The notes under the pieces were generated by a model that searched no databases, had not been told where the DNA came from, and saw only the letters and a program-made list of their open reading frames with translations. Made by a program: the position numbers and the translations under genes. Shown piece by piece: positions 11,700-23,109 of a stretch of DNA of 64,000 nucleotides. Each line of letters opens with the position of its first letter. The first letter of the stretch is position 1. This DNA is from Pyrrhosoma nymphula (taxonomy: Eukaryota; Arthropoda; Insecta; Odonata; Coenagrionidae): NCBI GenBank assembly GCA_963573305.1, contig OY754337.1:50853164-50917163 (forward strand). The letters run 5' to 3'.

Positions 11700-12380
11700 T
11701 CTAAATATTTTAAGTTTTCTCGCCCCGCAGGTACTGTAGACCTATCCACCCCTCCACTCTTCAGCGCTGACCGTGATATGCCCTGATTCCAAGTGATAAG
11801 CTATAAAGGATAGTGGCAATACATAAGGAACGGAGATAAGGCGGATGGCGAACCCTTTAGTCAAGCAAAGAGAGAGGTTCTACGCATAAGGCAAAAAAAA
11901 CATCGGGATGCTCAAAAGAGCCTATCAAAATCTTTCTCCCATTGCCCTTTGTGAGCCAACTCGCTTCAAATTTTCCGTCTCCTAACTTAATGCCCAGTCC
12001 TCATTCATCCATCCTCCGTTATCTCTGCCCCCGGTTCCTTTATGAGTATTCCAAAGCGTCCTTTCTCCGAGAGAGCTCTCTCTCTCTCTGTCCCGTCTTC
12101 CCTTTTATAAGCGAACCGTAGGGTAAGAAAGATCCCTCCCACTCCTCGTCCTTAGAGAGGACCCCTTAACAGGTTTGCCCTTCCCCTCATCTCTCTCCCT
12201 CTCTTGTCTTATCCCTGCCTCTTCATCTTCGCCTCTCATCCATCACCGGCACCCGGTCCCTCCTCTTAATATGCCCCTTCTATCGCAAAACCCCTCCCTC
12301 TCTTTCACACACACTCTCTCTCTCTCCATCCCTTTCTCCTGATATTCATTCCCCCCCTCTTCCATCCCGGCATCGTGGTG
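11700..12380. other. CT-rich and simple-sequence stretch
   Basis: Contains pyrimidine-rich DNA with CTCTCTCT runs (about 12070-12100 and 12310-12325). No gene was recognised. Confidence 0.5.
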
Positions 12381-12385
12381 CTACT

Positions 12386-13440
12386 AATACTAAGTAGGAC
12401 GTCCCCGTGACCATAATGAGCCCGTTCTGCGCGTGACGTCATCCGGATGACACGATTCGTAGACGACTCGAGAATTAGTATCGGCATAATGGACGATAGC
12501 TCAGATACTTTAGTTTTTGGGTTCGGCAGAATGGGAGTCAAGTAGATATTTGCATACTTAAGTACCGATATACAACAGATATTTGATCGGTTGTATTTGT
12601 AAATGTTTAATTTGAGGATACTATCTTGTTTATGGTGGAAATAACCCTATAAAAATTATTTACAAATTAAATTTGAAACTCTTACCATTTTCAACATTAA
12701 ATTTTTGTTGTAGCCGACAAACCTGTACCCGTGCAGATATATCAGTACCATCGTATATCTATAATTTAAGTTTATCTATTTTGATATAAACATGTAAGTT
12801 TGGAACTACACATTCTTTAAACCTGATCCTACCCAAATTATTGTGATTAAAATATAAGTTGCAGCTAAAAAATATTAAAAATATATTTATATTTAAATGT
12901 CGTAATTTTTCTGGTATTTGACTTTGTTATATAAACATACAAATGCGCTAGTTGTTATTTTCTATTCAAGATACCCCAGAATGTTAATCCATCACTGTAG
13001 ATAATTATCAAATACACATTGCACTTCGTACCTAGCTAGCTCTCGATGTAATCCGAATTGCGTCATATCGTTTGGCCCAAACGATGCACAACGGAGCCGG
13101 ATCCCTTCGGATTCGGCCCCCCGCCGTAATGATACAGTCCTCCTCCTGCATAAGGGACAGCTGATTAGTCCTAGGAGTAGTTGTAGTCATGGTACTACTA
13201 ATAAACGGTAGACCGTTGCGAATCGTTTGGGTCGCTGAGCGATATGACGCAGTTTGGATTATATCAAGCGCTAGCTGGGTACGGAGTGCATTGTGTATTT
13301 GATGCTTGTATGGTATTTGGAAGCAGCAGCAATCCAAGGAAACATATAAGGGGAGAGAATTTTCTTAAGATATCCTGACTGATACATCTACTAGGACGAA
13401 GCAGGTCCAGGTTGGTCGATGACAAGGCCATTTTAACGTG
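12386..13440 (+). repeat. Dispersed repeat family B, copy 1, partly folded back
   Basis: The left part (12386-12760) aligns with 28133-28470 and, in reverse, with 54005-53800. Shared phrases are AGTAGGACG, CCCGTGACC, GACGTCATCCGGATGAC and AGACGACTCGAGAAT. The middle (13020-13090) matches 28570-28650. The piece 13225-13440 is an inverted copy of the same region: GTACCTAGCTAG...GCGTCATATCG at 13028-13071 pairs with CGATATGACGC...CTAGCTGGGTAC at 13235-13280. Copy 1 is thus a large foldback. The similar minus-strand frames in copies 1 and 2 are a by-product of shared DNA, not evidence of a gene. The class is unknown. Confidence 0.7.
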
Positions 13441-16254
13441 AAAAGTATTAGTTTAAAAACATTAATTTGTAAATAAATGATTTTCAGGGTTCTTTTTTTC
13501 CAATTCAGTGGAAGAAAAGAGATTAGGTTCGTAATGTGTGTAAAGCTCTTTTAACGTCATACTAGATCCATCACAAGGCCTAGTATGCTAGCCGGGACTT
13601 GATGTTGAGGACAAATTTAGTATGATTTGATTCGTCCTGGATGGTACAACTTGATCATTGAAATTGTGCCTGGCACCCAAGTGGTGTTTTCCTCCATATC
13701 TTAGCTCATGTCAACTGTAATTTTAAATTAACCTATCCATGGCAGCAGGCGACAGAAACAAAATGTCGGAAAATGTTCATATATTCTTGATTAAATGCCC
13801 AGATAATTAATAGTAGCCGCAAGGAGGATGGATAGGAAGATGCTAAAACTTTAAGGTCACACAGAAACTGTAAAAGCTAACGTGATTGGTCGACCGCCGC
13901 ATGATCCTCCTGGGAGTGAATGGCAAACTAGTTACGCATCAATTATGGAATCAAGTAGCTCTGCGAGTACAGAGATGATAGCCGCCATACTTTATAACCA
14001 GAATTCTGGTTCTGTATCATGCGATACTGGAAAGCTATCTTACTTGCAAGCATCCTAAAATTTGTGCTGGAATTAAAGTATCGTGTGGTACGGGCTTAAG
14101 GGGAGCAGGAGATGGAGGAAAGACTGTAGTAAGTATTTCGAGGGGAGAAGATCGTGGTGGTCATATGAGGGAGGTAGTAAATAAATCTGTTTTATGACGT
14201 CATATCAATCGTCATCACCAGTTGTCATTAATAGGAATATCGTCTCAATGCATCATGGTATTGATATTAACACCGACTATCATGGACATGGTAGTCATAC
14301 CAATCGATCCAAATTTATGAGTACTACGTGGTAACCTTTCATTCAGGGAAGAGTATTGTTCAATTGAATTGTGGGAACCCAAAATGTTGAGAAAAAAGAC
14401 ATGCAAGTTATACCTTAACCCCTCATCGCCGCGCCGGGTTCCGGAATGGCAGAATAATGTTTAGACTCACCTGCAAAGAAAAAGGATTCGATCAGTTATA
14501 AATGATTATATATGTCTATATGTAATCAGTATCATTATAATATGTCTGGATCTTAACAATATATCAATGATTAAAATTAATTTGATGTATACATATAAAA
14601 TGGCCGAAAATGTAGCCGAGCAGACCCGGGTGTCACGGGCGGCTGCCCAAGGCGCCGTAATTGTGAAAAATATGTTTTTACTACTGCATTTAACTGGTAA
14701 AGAGGTTTTATAAGCTTGGGGGGGGGGGAATAATCTCTTGTCTTAAGCCGGACCTGTAGCAGAGTATATGCCGAAAATGGTAACGGACATCCCAATTGCT
14801 CACTCGTGAAAGTATTTTGCATGCGTAACAACAGTGAGATACCCTTTAAGCTTAATAGTTTGCCGTATCTTTCCATGTAGTAACATTAGTATAATTTAAG
14901 TCTGTAGCGGTGTCCGTCAGTCCGTCAGTCCAGTCGGTTTTATTGTGTTTTCTCGCGGTGGTTGAGAGCTCTGGAGGTGGAGAAGAGTGCGTTCAATGCA
15001 GAACGTGTCCGCGCACAACATATCAGTAGTTTTAGATTTCCTTTGTCCCTCCTTCCCGCCCAAAAGACATAAAAACTATATTTGTGTGCGGGTTGCAAAC
15101 GGGTCCCTGGATGTTTTTACGGTAAAGGTGAGCTTTCGTCCCGCACGGTCAACATTTTTTTTGATAAACCTAGGAAACTGACGATATTGAATGTGATACC
15201 TATGATACCTATGAGTAGAGGAAGAATGCGAATTTGTAAAAATGTAAGAATCATACCCGTGTGACTAATAGTTTTTGAGATATAGACGTTTGAAAATGAC
15301 CAATTTTTCGAATTTTTCGTCTGTTTTCCTGAATAACGGCACAAGAATGGAGGCTCTTGAATGGACTACATGTTTTTAGAGACGCGGGAGAATAATCGCT
15401 GCATCAGTTCCATCTTGAAAAAATAACGCTGGTTTTCCCCGCGATAAAACGCACAGAGGGTCTCTATGTAACACGCTAAGTAGTACCACGGGAAGAAAAG
15501 CATGAGAAAACCTCTCCCTTGTGATGACGAATTCAAGGGAGTGGTTCTCCTTTTCGGCATTCCATTTTAGATGGGGAGAGAGAGTAGAGAGGGGTGTGGG
15601 GGGTAGAGTTAGGGAACAACATAACTTTATTTGCCTGGAGGCTTGTATTGTATAAATACATTGTATAAGGAACATCTGTACAATTAGAAGGCTGGGTAAA
15701 TTAATAGAATAAACAGTGTAAACCAAGAATGATACTTAAATAAATAACTTCACATATCTCATAAAAGTCAGGTTTAACATATTGTTATCACCGTAGGTAC
15801 AGTAGGTACAAATTCATATAATGCATACATAAAACATTCATAGATGGTATTTAAATACCTTTATTAATAAACAACGATTCTAAAATTGTGTAAGTATATA
15901 GTACATTTGATGATTTATTAAGACTTTTCTTTTATGGTCGTGCTAAGTCCATTATTGGAATTGTCAGCAGGTGTCATATATTTTATACAATTTAAATTTA
16001 TTTATCAGAGGATGTAACCTATTCTTCAGTTTTCGTGGCTGTTTATGATTTAAACACTACACATTTTGTGAGAGCCATGTCTTTACCTTGCAATTAGATT
16101 TAAACGCACTCATATCTTTTATGCGTAATAATAATAATAATGCTAATAATTTGTCTGAATTTCGAGCGAATGTAGGTATATACTGTCCTCTTTTACAATT
16201 ACTTTGCTAGACGAAAACGTACGCCTAGGGTTGGTGAAAAATCCACCCCATGGT
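13441..16254. other. Nothing recognised
   Basis: AT-rich, with short chance frames. 14890-15000 has a small run of GTCCGTCAGTCC repeats and a G/A-rich patch. 15560-15610 is a GA-rich tract. I see no conserved gene or element. Confidence 0.45.
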
Positions 16255-16320
16255 GGACCTAGAACCCGCGATCCGGGGATTAGCAGGAGAGAACTTTACC
16301 CCGCTGTCACCTAGGCCGAC
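16255..16320 (-). repeat. tRNA-like sequence, probable SINE head
   Basis: On the minus strand it reads as a tRNA-like unit with GGCCTAGGTGACAGCGGGGT near the 5' side and a pol III B-box-like GGGTTCTAGGTCC. The arms do not all pair as in a working tRNA and there is no normal anticodon arm. I read it as a tRNA-derived SINE or a tRNA relic. Confidence 0.45.
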
Positions 16321-18355
16321 TAAGGAAAGAAGGAGGAGGAAAAAAGGAAAAGGTGGCGAGGAATTAATAAAAATGCTCATCACGTCAAAATCCTTTTAGT
16401 CGATCAGTGGAGAGGGATAGAGAACGCCCGGGGCCGCATCGCCAAAGATAGAACTCGATTACGTCTCAGCTTTAGGGCGGGGGAAAGGACATTTTTCATC
16501 GACCGCCTCCTCTCCCTATCTATGGACTGAAATCGAAAAAAAAGCTGGCCAAAAACCCTCATAAAAATTTATTTATTCTTTTTTCCTTCCCGGAAGTAAA
16601 AAAAAGACTTCACGTGGTATGACCTTTATTGATTGTTGCGCGTGATTCTACATGTCATATTTTTTTAATTTTTCACATCTTAACAACATGTGGAGGAATC
16701 AGATTGGAACGAAATTCCTCGAAATACACGCGCGCCTTCATCTTTCTTTGAAATTCTCTGCGGAGTTAAGCTGAAATATAATCCATCAGGATGCATTTGG
16801 GGAAATGACAAATATTATCTTTATGAAATGATTCTTTATAATTTTTTTTAATTTGATTGATCGTTTGATAAAATTATCTAAACATAACGATACTTAAGCT
16901 GTTCTTTTCCAAAAAATAATTTGATTTGGTGGTAAACAGTTTTCAACGCATAGGCGTCATCTTAAGGTGCACATATTGGTGAAACATTTAGAATAAAAAA
17001 CAGGATAATATTCTCCAACTTACAAGTGGAAGTCTAATGCGGTAAAATATAACATTTACATTTTATGCACCAAAATTGTTTTTGATTTGGTCAATTTTGT
17101 TTTACCTTTATGTAGTAAAATGGTAAATGTCAGCAGTTGTAGTGATCAGGCTTATACATTGATACGGTGCTGACCCATACCCAAACTCCGCTTTATTGTT
17201 TTCAGACAGCATCTATGAGAGTAAAACGTTCTAGAACGTTATTGTTAAGGTAGTTCGGTGAGATGTTTGTCTTTTTACGCAATAGATTATCTGTAGGCCG
17301 TTGCGTAACTTGTCTACTTGGCAGGTGTTTGTGTGCTATTTTCACCTTGCTTTTTACCCTTAAGCATCCCTTAAACCAATGAATAGCCTTCCCGCGAGTG
17401 GTCTGCTCGGAATCAGTCCTGTGACACGTGGAGAGATGTCCGTGTCTTTGAAAAAGCCTTCATTCCGCGAATTCCCCTCCAGTCGGAAGGACTGGCGAGC
17501 CCAATTTAGATCGTGTAGCCCCTTCTTTTTTTTATTTCATCGGAGACAGCGTGAAGGAATCCAGATTCTGAGGTCTTTGGTTAACGTAAACCATTGCCGT
17601 CTGCTCCTTTCTGCTAGGCATTTGGTGATGATGTCACTTACTGAACGATGCATGAGAAATATCTACAGAATACCGGCTAGAGCTCTTCAAATGTCATCTC
17701 CATTCAGAGTGGAGAGTAAAAGTATTGCACCAAGTGTGGCATTGTAGTTGTTGTAACTTTAATAATGGGAGATTTCCATTCGAGATGTTGAAGCTAGAGC
17801 ACATTAGAATACTTAAGTTCCTTTTCAGCGCACGCAAACGATGATTAATGGAAAGATGCACGAGGGCGAAATGTTCGTTAACCTACCGCTTACCGAACGC
17901 CTGAATTGTGCCTGCGTAACAATAGAGAAAATGAAAAGGGCCAGAGAGACCAGAAAATTTCAGAGAATCCTTGTGGTCACTCTGTAATTTATTTTACCGT
18001 TTTTGTTGCTGCTTGGTGGAACAGTGCCGTGAGAAGTTTGTGATGTTCTCTTGTTTATATAGCTGGAAACCTCTCTTCCCCTAATAGGTTAGTTTTGATT
18101 ATGAATTAGTGAAAGAATTTGGAGTAATACAGAAGTAATCATGCGCAGAGTCTTACTCTCGTTACAAACCTTTGAATTCGAAAATTGTTTTGTATTCCCT
18201 TCTGTAGTAGTAAATAAATTATTTCCTATACCGACTATTATTAGAATATATAACTACGCATATCAATGACTGACTGACTCTGTAACGCTGTAAGATGCAG
18301 CCACAGTCACGAAAAAGAATTTAACCCCTGTGAACTGCCTATTTCAAGTAAGCGG
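16321..18355. other. Nothing recognised
   Basis: AT-rich, apart from a CG-bearing patch at 16380-16520. The 122-codon frame at 17379-17747 has no recognised domain. Confidence 0.45.
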
Positions 18356-18357
18356 TA

Positions 18358-18422
18358 GGTCAGTGTTAAGGTGGTGGACTGTGGAGTAGAAGGTATGGAG
18401 TTCGACACCCTGGTGTGGTAGT
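18358..18422 (+). repeat. tRNA-like sequence, probable SINE head
   Basis: It contains AGTGTTAAGGTGG (A-box-like) and GGAGTTCGACACCC (B-box-like, compare GGTTCGANNCC) about 45 bases apart on the plus strand. This spacing and the lack of a full cloverleaf suit a tRNA-derived SINE. A T/A-rich tract follows. Confidence 0.45.
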
Positions 18423-18764
18423 AGATATTATTTATTTTTTTCATATTTTTTTTCGCTTATCTTTTTAGATATTGTGCTTTCTCCCATTAAAAATATTTTC
18501 ACGCAATTTCTTACCACCTTAAGTGATACACTCATTGATTCCGGGGAGCAAAGCGAGTTAGTTGGAGCCACAGTCACATTTTAAAATGCCGTTATTTTTA
18601 CCTTAGGGTGCTTTCGCTAGGAAAATTTGCGTTCCTCAAAAAACGAAGTATGATAATTTAGCGAACACAGCATGAAACTCATCTATGGGCGCCTTAGGCG
18701 CCTTTCAACTAACTAGTTTTTCTTATTGACAGTTTGGGTTAACTTCTTTCTTTCTTTTAACATC

Positions 18765-19010
18765 GCACAGCTTATGAAAGGGCTCGGTTGGGAGCCGCTA
18801 GAGACTCGGAGGTTACACGCTAGGCTTAAATTACTCGAACAGGCGAGTTTTAGTACGACCCGAAGGATAGTATTTTTACCCCACACTACCTATATCACGA
18901 AAACTGATAAAAGTGACATAATAAGAGAGACTCTTCGCCCAACTCATACATACTCGTACATGTTTTTAGAAAATGTTTGTCAGTGTCCCACAAGGGAAAC
19001 CAAAACCTAG
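18765..19010 (+). pseudogene. LINE (CR1/L2-like) ORF2 C-terminus, fragment 1
   Basis: The frame reads GLGWEPLETRRLHARLKLLE and continues through a DKSDIIRE stretch. The GW..LE.RR..ARL.LL motif followed by a basic segment is the region after the reverse-transcriptase core in CR1/L2/Jockey-type non-LTR elements. The same family recurs at 22293, 22985, 30690 and 31425, with 3' ends at 19380, 30880 and 33236 (minus). Only the tail of ORF2 is present, as expected of 5'-truncated copies. This copy keeps the frame open for about 94 codons but lacks the catalytic YADD region. Confidence 0.75.
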
Positions 19011-19379
19011 TAATACCCCACGCCCAGGGGCAGCGTGGTCAGGGTGGAAGGCGGGGATTCCCACCCGGGCCCCGATTTTAACGTTAATAAAATAAGACGT
19101 TTATCGCATCGAAAATTTTTATGTCGTTTATATATTATTTGCATACCTTTTGCCTTAACGACCTGAAACACGTTTTTAACGCACACATTTTTTCAGAAGG
19201 GGGAAGGGGAGGTACCAAAAACCGTGCCCCTCTGGACGTGCAGCGGCCCGGGCCCCTGAGCACCCACGCCGTCCCTGCCTTGGCCGCTTTGATTCATCTA
19301 CTAAAGCTAGGATCCCTTCTGAAAGGACTACCTTGAGAGCGAGCATACCTTTGCCGGAGACCCACCACTAGGAGATATA

Positions 19380-19630
19380 TGTGGTATACTGACACACCGG
19401 GATGCAAGCTGATAGATACAAATATTCTTTCTTTCCATGCACCATTGGTGACTATAAAAAGAGATGGAGACTCAATAAGATACTCTGTTAACATTGCAAT
19501 TCACGTTTCATCCTCTAACCCCTTACCTTTTCCTATTTACTTCCACTTCACATGGATGGTGTCCTAACACCCCCTGCCACACTCCCTTGCATTGGATTGC
19601 AGGGCAGAGTATGTAGATTTAACATGACTA
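19380..19630 (+). pseudogene. LINE (CR1/L2-like) C-terminus and 3' UTR, fragment 2
   Basis: One frame reads ADRYKYSFFPCTIGDYKKRW, which corresponds to the (T)DR.K.SFFPRTI motif closing CR1/L2-type ORF2 proteins. It is followed by a 3' UTR with GGTGTCCTAACACCCCCTGC, also seen at 30893. The neighbouring 1.1-kb region carries an upstream part of the same family (18765), but the two are separated by about 370 bases of GC-rich DNA and are probably distinct insertions or a rearranged copy. Confidence 0.65.
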
Positions 19631-19639
19631 TGCTTTCCT

Positions 19640-20865
19640 ACCTCCTGCGCCCTTCGATATAATGTCTTGCTCATTGAAACAATATACTTTAATTTTGGTA
19701 AATCACAAAAATGTATTGCCGGCCATATGGAAAATCTGTGCGTGGCATATTAAGCGTAATAACGTCAAAATGCCAATCAGGAGTGACTAATGACTATAAG
19801 CTAAGTGCCTCCCTATTTTCAAGGCAGGAGCATTGTCTAACCCACCCCAGTTTTTATTCAGCTCTGCTTTAAGGAGGCATTTGGCCTTGATAAATATTCC
19901 GCTATTACTCACTCGGACACGGACAGTGAACGCAACGCGTGGGACTAAATACCCGCTACAATCCCGGATCGGAGGGAGACTCGCACATACCCTAAGGGTT
20001 CCCAACCCTTATCTCGACGCCACCGCTAGGATTGATATTAATTATTTGAGACGGTTTCAAGTGTTCCATCATTTATAGCCGAGGCGGATTCTCTCCACCA
20101 CCTTCCTTCTCCGAGAGATCGCAAGCATTCATTCATCACCCGACCTGCGTCTTCCAGCCGATCTCTTCGCCTAAGAGGTTTCTCGGGTTTAGCAGATGAA
20201 TTCGCAGCGCGAGCCCCGAAGGGGTGGAATCCGTCGGGGTGCTTTCAAAAACCCAAAGAGTTCTGGGAGAGCTGGTGGCATTCAGCGTCGAGAAGTGCCG
20301 TTCCAGACTGGGCGACTAATTTTTTTTTGAAAATATGTTGGATTCCTTGGCAAGCGACTGCTGCTCGTTTCGTGGCGGATATACGAGGTGATAAGTAAAC
20401 TACCAACCTACACGATTAAGTCATTACGGTCGTCGAAAGTTTCGCAATCATGTCATTAGCCTGCCCTTTATAGTCGATATCTCACTGTAATTTATGTACT
20501 GGAGATAAGAAAATGTCTAAGACGTCAGTTGGTGAAATATTTTTAAGTCAATCATCGATGCATCATGTAAGTGACAGTAATCTCATATCTCTCTTGGTCC
20601 CTCTTAAGTTTTTCATGAAGATCAAATATCATGATAATTGAGGTTTAACGTTAAAGCAACCGGCGCGAATTCGAGGTATCTGGGTTTTCGTCCAAGTCCA
20701 CGGAAATGTTTTATTTTTTTCAATGTGAATTTTGCTCATCGATGCATCATATGAAGTTAAAGTCTTTGATTGCGGCAATAATTTTGCTTTCCCATGCAAC
20801 AAATGGGGTGTTTAACTCCAGCTGCTTTTCATAAGGATCTTATGGTAGTTAGAGCTAGGTATTTC
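19640..20865. other. No gene recognised; some CG-rich unique sequence
   Basis: 19830-20330 is richer in CG than its surroundings and has 70-80 codon frames on both strands that I do not recognise. The rest is AT-rich. Confidence 0.4.
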
Positions 20866-21745
20866 TCTACAGTCACAATAAAGACTATATTCTAAATTTA
20901 ATGTAAAAGTAAAGCAGCTGTAAGAAGTTCAAAGAAAAATATGATAATATTAACATCGCAAATACATTATTTTGACGATTGAAGTTTTTAGTAATCAACT
21001 ATGTTTTAGGATTTAACTTGAATAATGTTTTTCATGCTGTATGCTGTAAATGGCCACACAAACGATGTTTTTTGGCGATCATATATATTATTACATAAAG
21101 GTCTTTTTCTGTCATTCCGTATATGCTCCGTTAATACTACACCTACAGTGATAAATGAGGTATCATTTTAAACGTTGAATCACCAGCTTCTGACAAAAAA
21201 TACAATCTCAATCTCAAATTTCACTATTTACCCATTCATTTGACTTAAAAGTTTCGATAAACTCTCTTGCCTGTATTGTATTCATATGTTTTGTATATTT
21301 TTGCAAGAAAACAAGTATAAAGAAAGTACTTTATGATACACCTCTATTTAAAACCCAATTATACCGTTTCCTTAGCATACTTATTCCCTGATAACGTGAA
21401 AGTGCGGAATTTTCGCACGGGTTACCTAGTTTTTTATTATTATTTTTAAAATTTAGTTGAGAAATTATACAAAATAGACACCGGTGCATCAATGAAGAGA
21501 TATATGGATCATAATCTCCTCATAATTTTAACGATGTCCCTTTAGATCTTTTAACCACACTATATCCCATGGAAAACGGTTAGTACTTTTTGGCAAATAT
21601 CTCGTAATGATAAGTAGTAGATAAGTGGCTTGTATTTTGATATCATCAGAATAATGAGATCATTTTCGTCATAATAAGGCCAATTCAATTGAATTTTATG
21701 CGAAGTGGTATCTCGCTCAAGTTAACTTTAAACGTTTAAGGAATA
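20866..21745 (+). repeat. Dispersed repeat family C, copy 1
   Basis: It aligns along its length with 46240-46690 and 48840-49375. Anchors are AAAGCAGCTGTAAGAA at the left, GAGATATATG in the middle, and a GGAAAA(C/T)GGTT.. then AGTGGCT.. TTTTG phrase at the right. Coding potential is nil. The class is unknown. This copy is longer than the other two and more diverged. Confidence 0.6.
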
Positions 21746-21969
21746 TAAAAAAAACTTCAATTCCAGGATTAAAATTTTTGCTCTGGACCCATGGAATGCA
21801 GTTCGTCGTACAAGCCGTTCACATTCAGATGCGTATGAAATTATCGATCGCCCCCAAAAATATTTCTGCAGAATTTGTAAACGCGAAGAAGAATTTCGGG
21901 AAGAGAGGAGAAAACTGATGACGGTGGACCACCAAGTGAAGGATCAAAGGAGAGATTAATGACGGCTCT

Positions 21970-22230
21970 GATGTGAGGCATGGATTTTCGTACGATTCGG
22001 AAACCTTGAGGAGAGACGATGAAAGTAGACTAAAGGCTTTTGGTATGTTGGTATGGATATGGATGGAGAAAATAAGCTGAACGGAAAGGAAGTGGAAAGA
22101 AATGTTAGATATGATAGAGTAAGAAAGGAGTTGTCAAAATGATAATCGAGGTCGTTGGAAAAGGCGAGAGATAGAGGACATATGAAGAGGTGGTGGAATG
22201 CTGGAGGTCGTTTTGGATGGAAGATTTTTC
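21970..22230 (+). pseudogene. LINE (LYGTETW-type) ORF2 C-terminus, decayed copy
   Basis: After the phrase TCGTACGATTCGGAAACC one frame reads SETLRRDDESRLKAFGM, then W.WMEKIS, followed by a stop. This matches the ALYG(S/T)ETWT.RK.DE.RLEAFEMW.WRRMEKISW motif that ends ORF2 of a widespread arthropod non-LTR family. The same region is better preserved at 33309-33800. Several stops and a frameshift make it non-functional. Confidence 0.7.
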
Positions 22231-22292
22231 AGTGAGCGATAGTTAGTGGGAGGAAAATATTTGGCATGAGATAGCGAGCTTAACTCTGCTGA

Positions 22293-22345
22293 TGGAAGAG
22301 ATCTTGAGACTCGGTGGCTACACTACAGGCTTAGATAACTTGCAA
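22293..22345 (+). pseudogene. LINE (CR1/L2-like) fragment 3
   Basis: The DNA phrase CTTGAGACTCGGTGGCTACA, then CAGGCTTAGATAACTT, aligns closely with 31615-31665 and 18795-18840 (the LETRRLHARL segment). It is very short and out of frame, and it sits directly after the other LINE relic. Confidence 0.6.
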
Positions 22346-22374
22346 AAATCATAAAAGGTGAAATTCAATACAAG

Positions 22375-22590
22375 AAGAGAGCAGTTGACAAGTCAATTTC
22401 TTTTGAAGATTAATAAAAATTGTCAAAAAAATGCAAAGAAATTTTTACTCTTATTCATGCACTTCGGTCATCCAGGTGATCATCGACAGGGAGAGTTTAA
22501 ATGCACCGAAAGAGTGTACACACGTACGTGTTTACGCTGTTCGCGTCTCCCTGTCGATGGTCACCAGGATGACCGAAATTCATGAATTGG
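22375..22590 (+). repeat. Repeat family D, foldback copy
   Basis: 22375-22540 aligns with 35945-36110: CAAGAAGA.AGCA.TTGACAAGT, then CATCCAGGTGA.CATCGA.AGGGAG. Within this copy CGGTCATCCAGGTGATCATC (22465-22484) forms an inverted repeat with GATGGTCACCAGGATGACCG (22556-22575), about 39-bp arms in all, around a central palindrome ACACGTACGTGT. It looks like a small non-autonomous element with inverted ends. Confidence 0.6.
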
Positions 22591-22614
22591 AGTCAAAATT
22601 CCTGTGCTTTTATT

Positions 22615-22894
22615 TTGGTGAGCTTGTTCTTGAATACTTTTAATTAATTGTATGTATTTTATCAATGTTCGTCAATGTTTAAAAAATATGTCAATTTCCT
22701 TTCGTCAACGTTTCGCTATTTAATATTAGCATCATCAGCGCTTAAGGTGAAAACGAGAGCATTGAAAATACATTTCTTGCTATGGATAATTGCGACGGTA
22801 AATAGATAAATAAATTTTTAAATAGCGAAGCGTTGACGAAAGGAAATTGACATTTTTTAAACATTGACCAACTCTCCATAAAATACATACAATT
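22615..22894. mobile_element. Inverted-repeat element with hammerhead-like core
   Basis: Arms 22647-22723 and 22817-22895 are inverted copies of about 77 bp. The left arm on the minus strand holds CTGATGATGCTA, a loop, then TAGCGAAACG: a ribozyme-like core with stem II GCTA/TAGC. The right arm keeps only TAGCGAAGCG. The direct repeat TGCTTTTATT lies outside the element at 22605-22614 and 22895-22904 and may be a 10-bp target duplication. The segment after GAA is AACGTT followed by GAC, which lacks the normal short stem III and UH site. Confidence 0.6.
22708..22738 (-). ncRNA. Hammerhead-like core (stem II GCTA/TAGC)
   Basis: CTGATGA, one spacer T, GCTA, an 8-base loop, TAGC, then GAAAC. The core residues of CUGANGA and GAA are intact. 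The weak point is the following AACGTT, which can pair with a second copy but not fold on itself. Activity is unproven. Confidence 0.5.
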
Positions 22895-22984
22895 TGCTTT
22901 TATTCACAATTCGCATATCAGGTGAGTTTTGGAATGACACGGAGGATATTATTATGACCCCGCATTATACCTCTAGTGCTCATA

Positions 22985-23055
22985 AAGTGACAAATTAGGA
23001 AGATACTCTATCGAACTGATAGATGCAAACATTCCTTCTATCCGCGCACAATTAA
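22985..23055 (+). pseudogene. LINE (CR1/L2-like) C-terminal fragment 4
   Basis: One frame reads RTDRCKHSFYPRTINA, the closing motif of the family (compare fragments at 19380 and 30698). The preceding bases read S-D-K-L-G-R in another frame, so a frameshift is present. Confidence 0.65.
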
Positions 23056-23109
23056 TGCCTGTATATGTTGAGAGAATGTATGTGAACCGAATAATGACAC
23101 AGATGCATG